A stretch of 64,000 bases of DNA from positions 558,001 through 622,000 of the forward strand of contig NZ_OY782495.1 of the NCBI RefSeq assembly GCF_963677715.1. The letters run 5' to 3'. How positions within the stretch are numbered: the stretch's first letter is position 1; every line of letters starts with the position of its first letter. The notes below the pieces were generated by a model. It was not told where the DNA came from and ran no database searches. It saw only the letters and a list, made by a program, of their open reading frames with translations. Shown piece by piece: positions 62,897-64,000 of the stretch. Source of the DNA: an uncultured Bacteroides sp. (GTDB lineage: Bacteria; Bacteroidota; Bacteroidia; Bacteroidales; Bacteroidaceae). Both the position numbers and the translations under genes were made by a program.

Positions 62897-64000
62897 TTAT
62901 CTTCCTATACAATAATACTCTATACCCAGACCTTCCATTTCATGAGCATCATAAATATTTCTTCCATCGATAATCAACGGTGTATTCATCGCCTTTTTAA
63001 TGACTCTCCAACTAGGCAAACGAAACTGCTTCCATTCAGTAAGTAACAGCAAAGCATCTGCGTTCAGAATAGCATCATACATATCCGTTGCATATTCTAC
63101 TACATCACCTATTCTCCTTTCACATTCCTCCATTGCCACAGGATCATATACACAAACCTTACAACCAGCTTTTAGCAATAAATCAATAGTAACCAATGCC
63201 GTAGCTTCCCGCATGTCATCTGTTTCCGGCTTAAACGCCAAGCCCCACAGTGCAATAGCCTTACCTTGTAATTCACCTTTGTAATGCTTACTTAATTTAT
63301 TAAACAGAATAGACTTCTGATTCTCATTCACCTCCTCTACTGCTTCCAATACACTCATTGTATAACCGCTTTTCTCCGCTGTTTTAATCAATGCCTTCAC
63401 ATCTTTAGGAAAACAAGAACCACCGTATCCACAACCCGGATACAAGAACTTACTGCCAATACGAGAATCAGAACCAATACCTTTACGTACCATGTTTACA
63501 TTGGCACCTACTAACTCACACAAGTTGGCGATATCGTTCATGAAACTGATACGAGTTGCTAGCATTGAGTTAGCCGCATATTTAATCATCTCAGCTGAAG
63601 GTATATCAGTAAAAATCACTCGGAAATTGTTTAGCATCATTGGACGATAAAGAGAAGTCAATATCTCTTTCGCCTTTTCAGACTCTACTCCCACTACTAC
63701 GCGGTCAGGACTCATGAAATCACTGATTGCTGCTCCTTCTTTCAAAAATTCAGGATTAGACGCTACATCAAATTCAAGATCAATAGCTCTTTTCTCCAAC
63801 TCTTCTTGAATAACAGCCTTTACTTTTTTAGCCGTACCTACAGGTACCGTACTCTTGGTAACCAACACCAAATATTTCTTCATGTTACGTCCTACAGTCC
63901 GTGCTACTTCAAGAACATATTTCAGATCAGCAGAACCATCTTCATCCGGAGGAGTACCAACTGCGCTAAATATAATATCAACATCATCTATACAAGAAAT
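62897..64000 (-). CDS. ugd: UDP-glucose 6-dehydrogenase (5' part outside the window)
   Basis: The frame is open to the window edge, so 39 codons before the Met at 63883 belong to the same gene (start truncated). It oxidises UDP-glucose to UDP-glucuronate. Motifs are FSAVGTPPDEDGSADL, LVTKSTVPVGTAKK, NPEFLKEGAAISDFMSPDRVVVG, PSAEMIKYAANSML and YPGCGYGGSCFPKDVKAL with the catalytic Cys. The 367 residues present lack the N-terminal Rossmann start of a protein of about 440. First visible gene of the leftward operon. Confidence 0.92.
   Translation of the reverse strand: MSCIDDVDIIFSAVGTPPDEDGSADLKYVLEVARTVGRNMKKYLVLVTKSTVPVGTAKKVKAVIQEELEKRAIDLEFDVASNPEFLKEGAAISDFMSPDRVVVGVESEKAKEILTSLYRPMMLNNFRVIFTDIPSAEMIKYAANSMLATRISFMNDIANLCELVGANVNMVRKGIGSDSRIGSKFLYPGCGYGGSCFPKDVKALIKTAEKSGYTMSVLEAVEEVNENQKSILFNKLSKHYKGELQGKAIALWGLAFKPETDDMREATALVTIDLLLKAGCKVCVYDPVAMEECERRIGDVVEYATDMYDAILNADALLLLTEWKQFRLPSWRVIKKAMNTPLIIDGRNIYDAHEMEGLGIEYYCIGR

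Noticed and set aside
1-64000. CRISPR arrays, tRNA or rRNA genes, riboswitches, complete insertion sequences or prophage
   Set aside because: None could be supported by reading: no regular spacer repeats, cloverleaf genes, transposase or phage structural proteins were seen.

Overview
The window looks like a chromosome segment of a gut-type Bacteroides (Bacteroidota). It has two SusC/SusD outer-membrane uptake loci, each behind an ECF sigma/FecR pair, a hybrid two-component regulator, and Bacteroidota-type promoters (TAnnTTTG at -7, few Shine-Dalgarno sequences). It also carries families typical of the genus: DUF4248, HU-HIG, DUF4843, DUF6660 and a VirE_N/DUF3987 protein. No tRNA, rRNA, CRISPR array or intact insertion sequence was seen.

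Layout. 0-8.3 kb: a hybrid two-component regulator divergent from a secreted SASA-family acetylesterase, a small HAD hydrolase, a CDF metal exporter and an outer-membrane barrel. 8.4-12.2 kb: a leftward nickel-pincer cofactor operon (Ni permease, larE, larB, larC) with no larA, ending against a fimbrillin gene remnant. 12.4-18 kb: a divergent LytS/LytTR pair, then an exported redox module (fused NapH/NapG-like multi-cluster Fe-S protein, Tat-exported aldo/keto reductase with ferredoxin domains, exported nitroreductase). 18.1-19.2 kb: nitronate monooxygenase with a palindrome-flanked promoter. 19.6-32.3 kb: leftward ECF sigma/FecR/SusC/SusD/DUF4843/PKD-like lipoprotein/TlpA/zinc-metalloprotease locus, probably for peptide or protein substrates. 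32.4-36.7 kb: old-yellow-enzyme reductase, an aldo/keto reductase remnant, ppx and ppk1. 36.8-42.9 kb: a CzcA-type heavy-metal efflux operon with a perfect 15-bp palindrome just upstream.

42.9-58.1 kb is a mosaic. A VirE_N/DUF3987 gene, DUF4248 gene, HU-HIG gene and tiny peptides form a set commonly found beside Bacteroides polysaccharide loci. Here the set is split by an AAA/DUF4143 ATPase and a complete polysaccharide-utilization locus (sigma, FecR, SusC, SusD, GH27). Beside the GH27 gene is a type II toxin-antitoxin pair whose toxin is broken by an in-frame TGA. The DUF3987 domain is bracketed by a 39-bp inverted repeat (38/39 identical) 1.4 kb apart. A possible small RNA with about 21-bp tandem repeats follows it.

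58.3-64 kb is the end of a leftward surface-polysaccharide operon: UDP-glucose dehydrogenase (cut by the window edge), rfbA, an acyltransferase, rfbC, rfbB and rfbD, making dTDP-L-rhamnose and probably adding an acyl decoration.

The main points for follow-up are the inverted repeat around DUF3987, the candidate small RNA, the larA-less nickel cofactor operon facing an exported redox module, the metal-efflux palindrome, and several gene relics (fimbrillin, aldo/keto reductase, toxin, frameshifted small gene).
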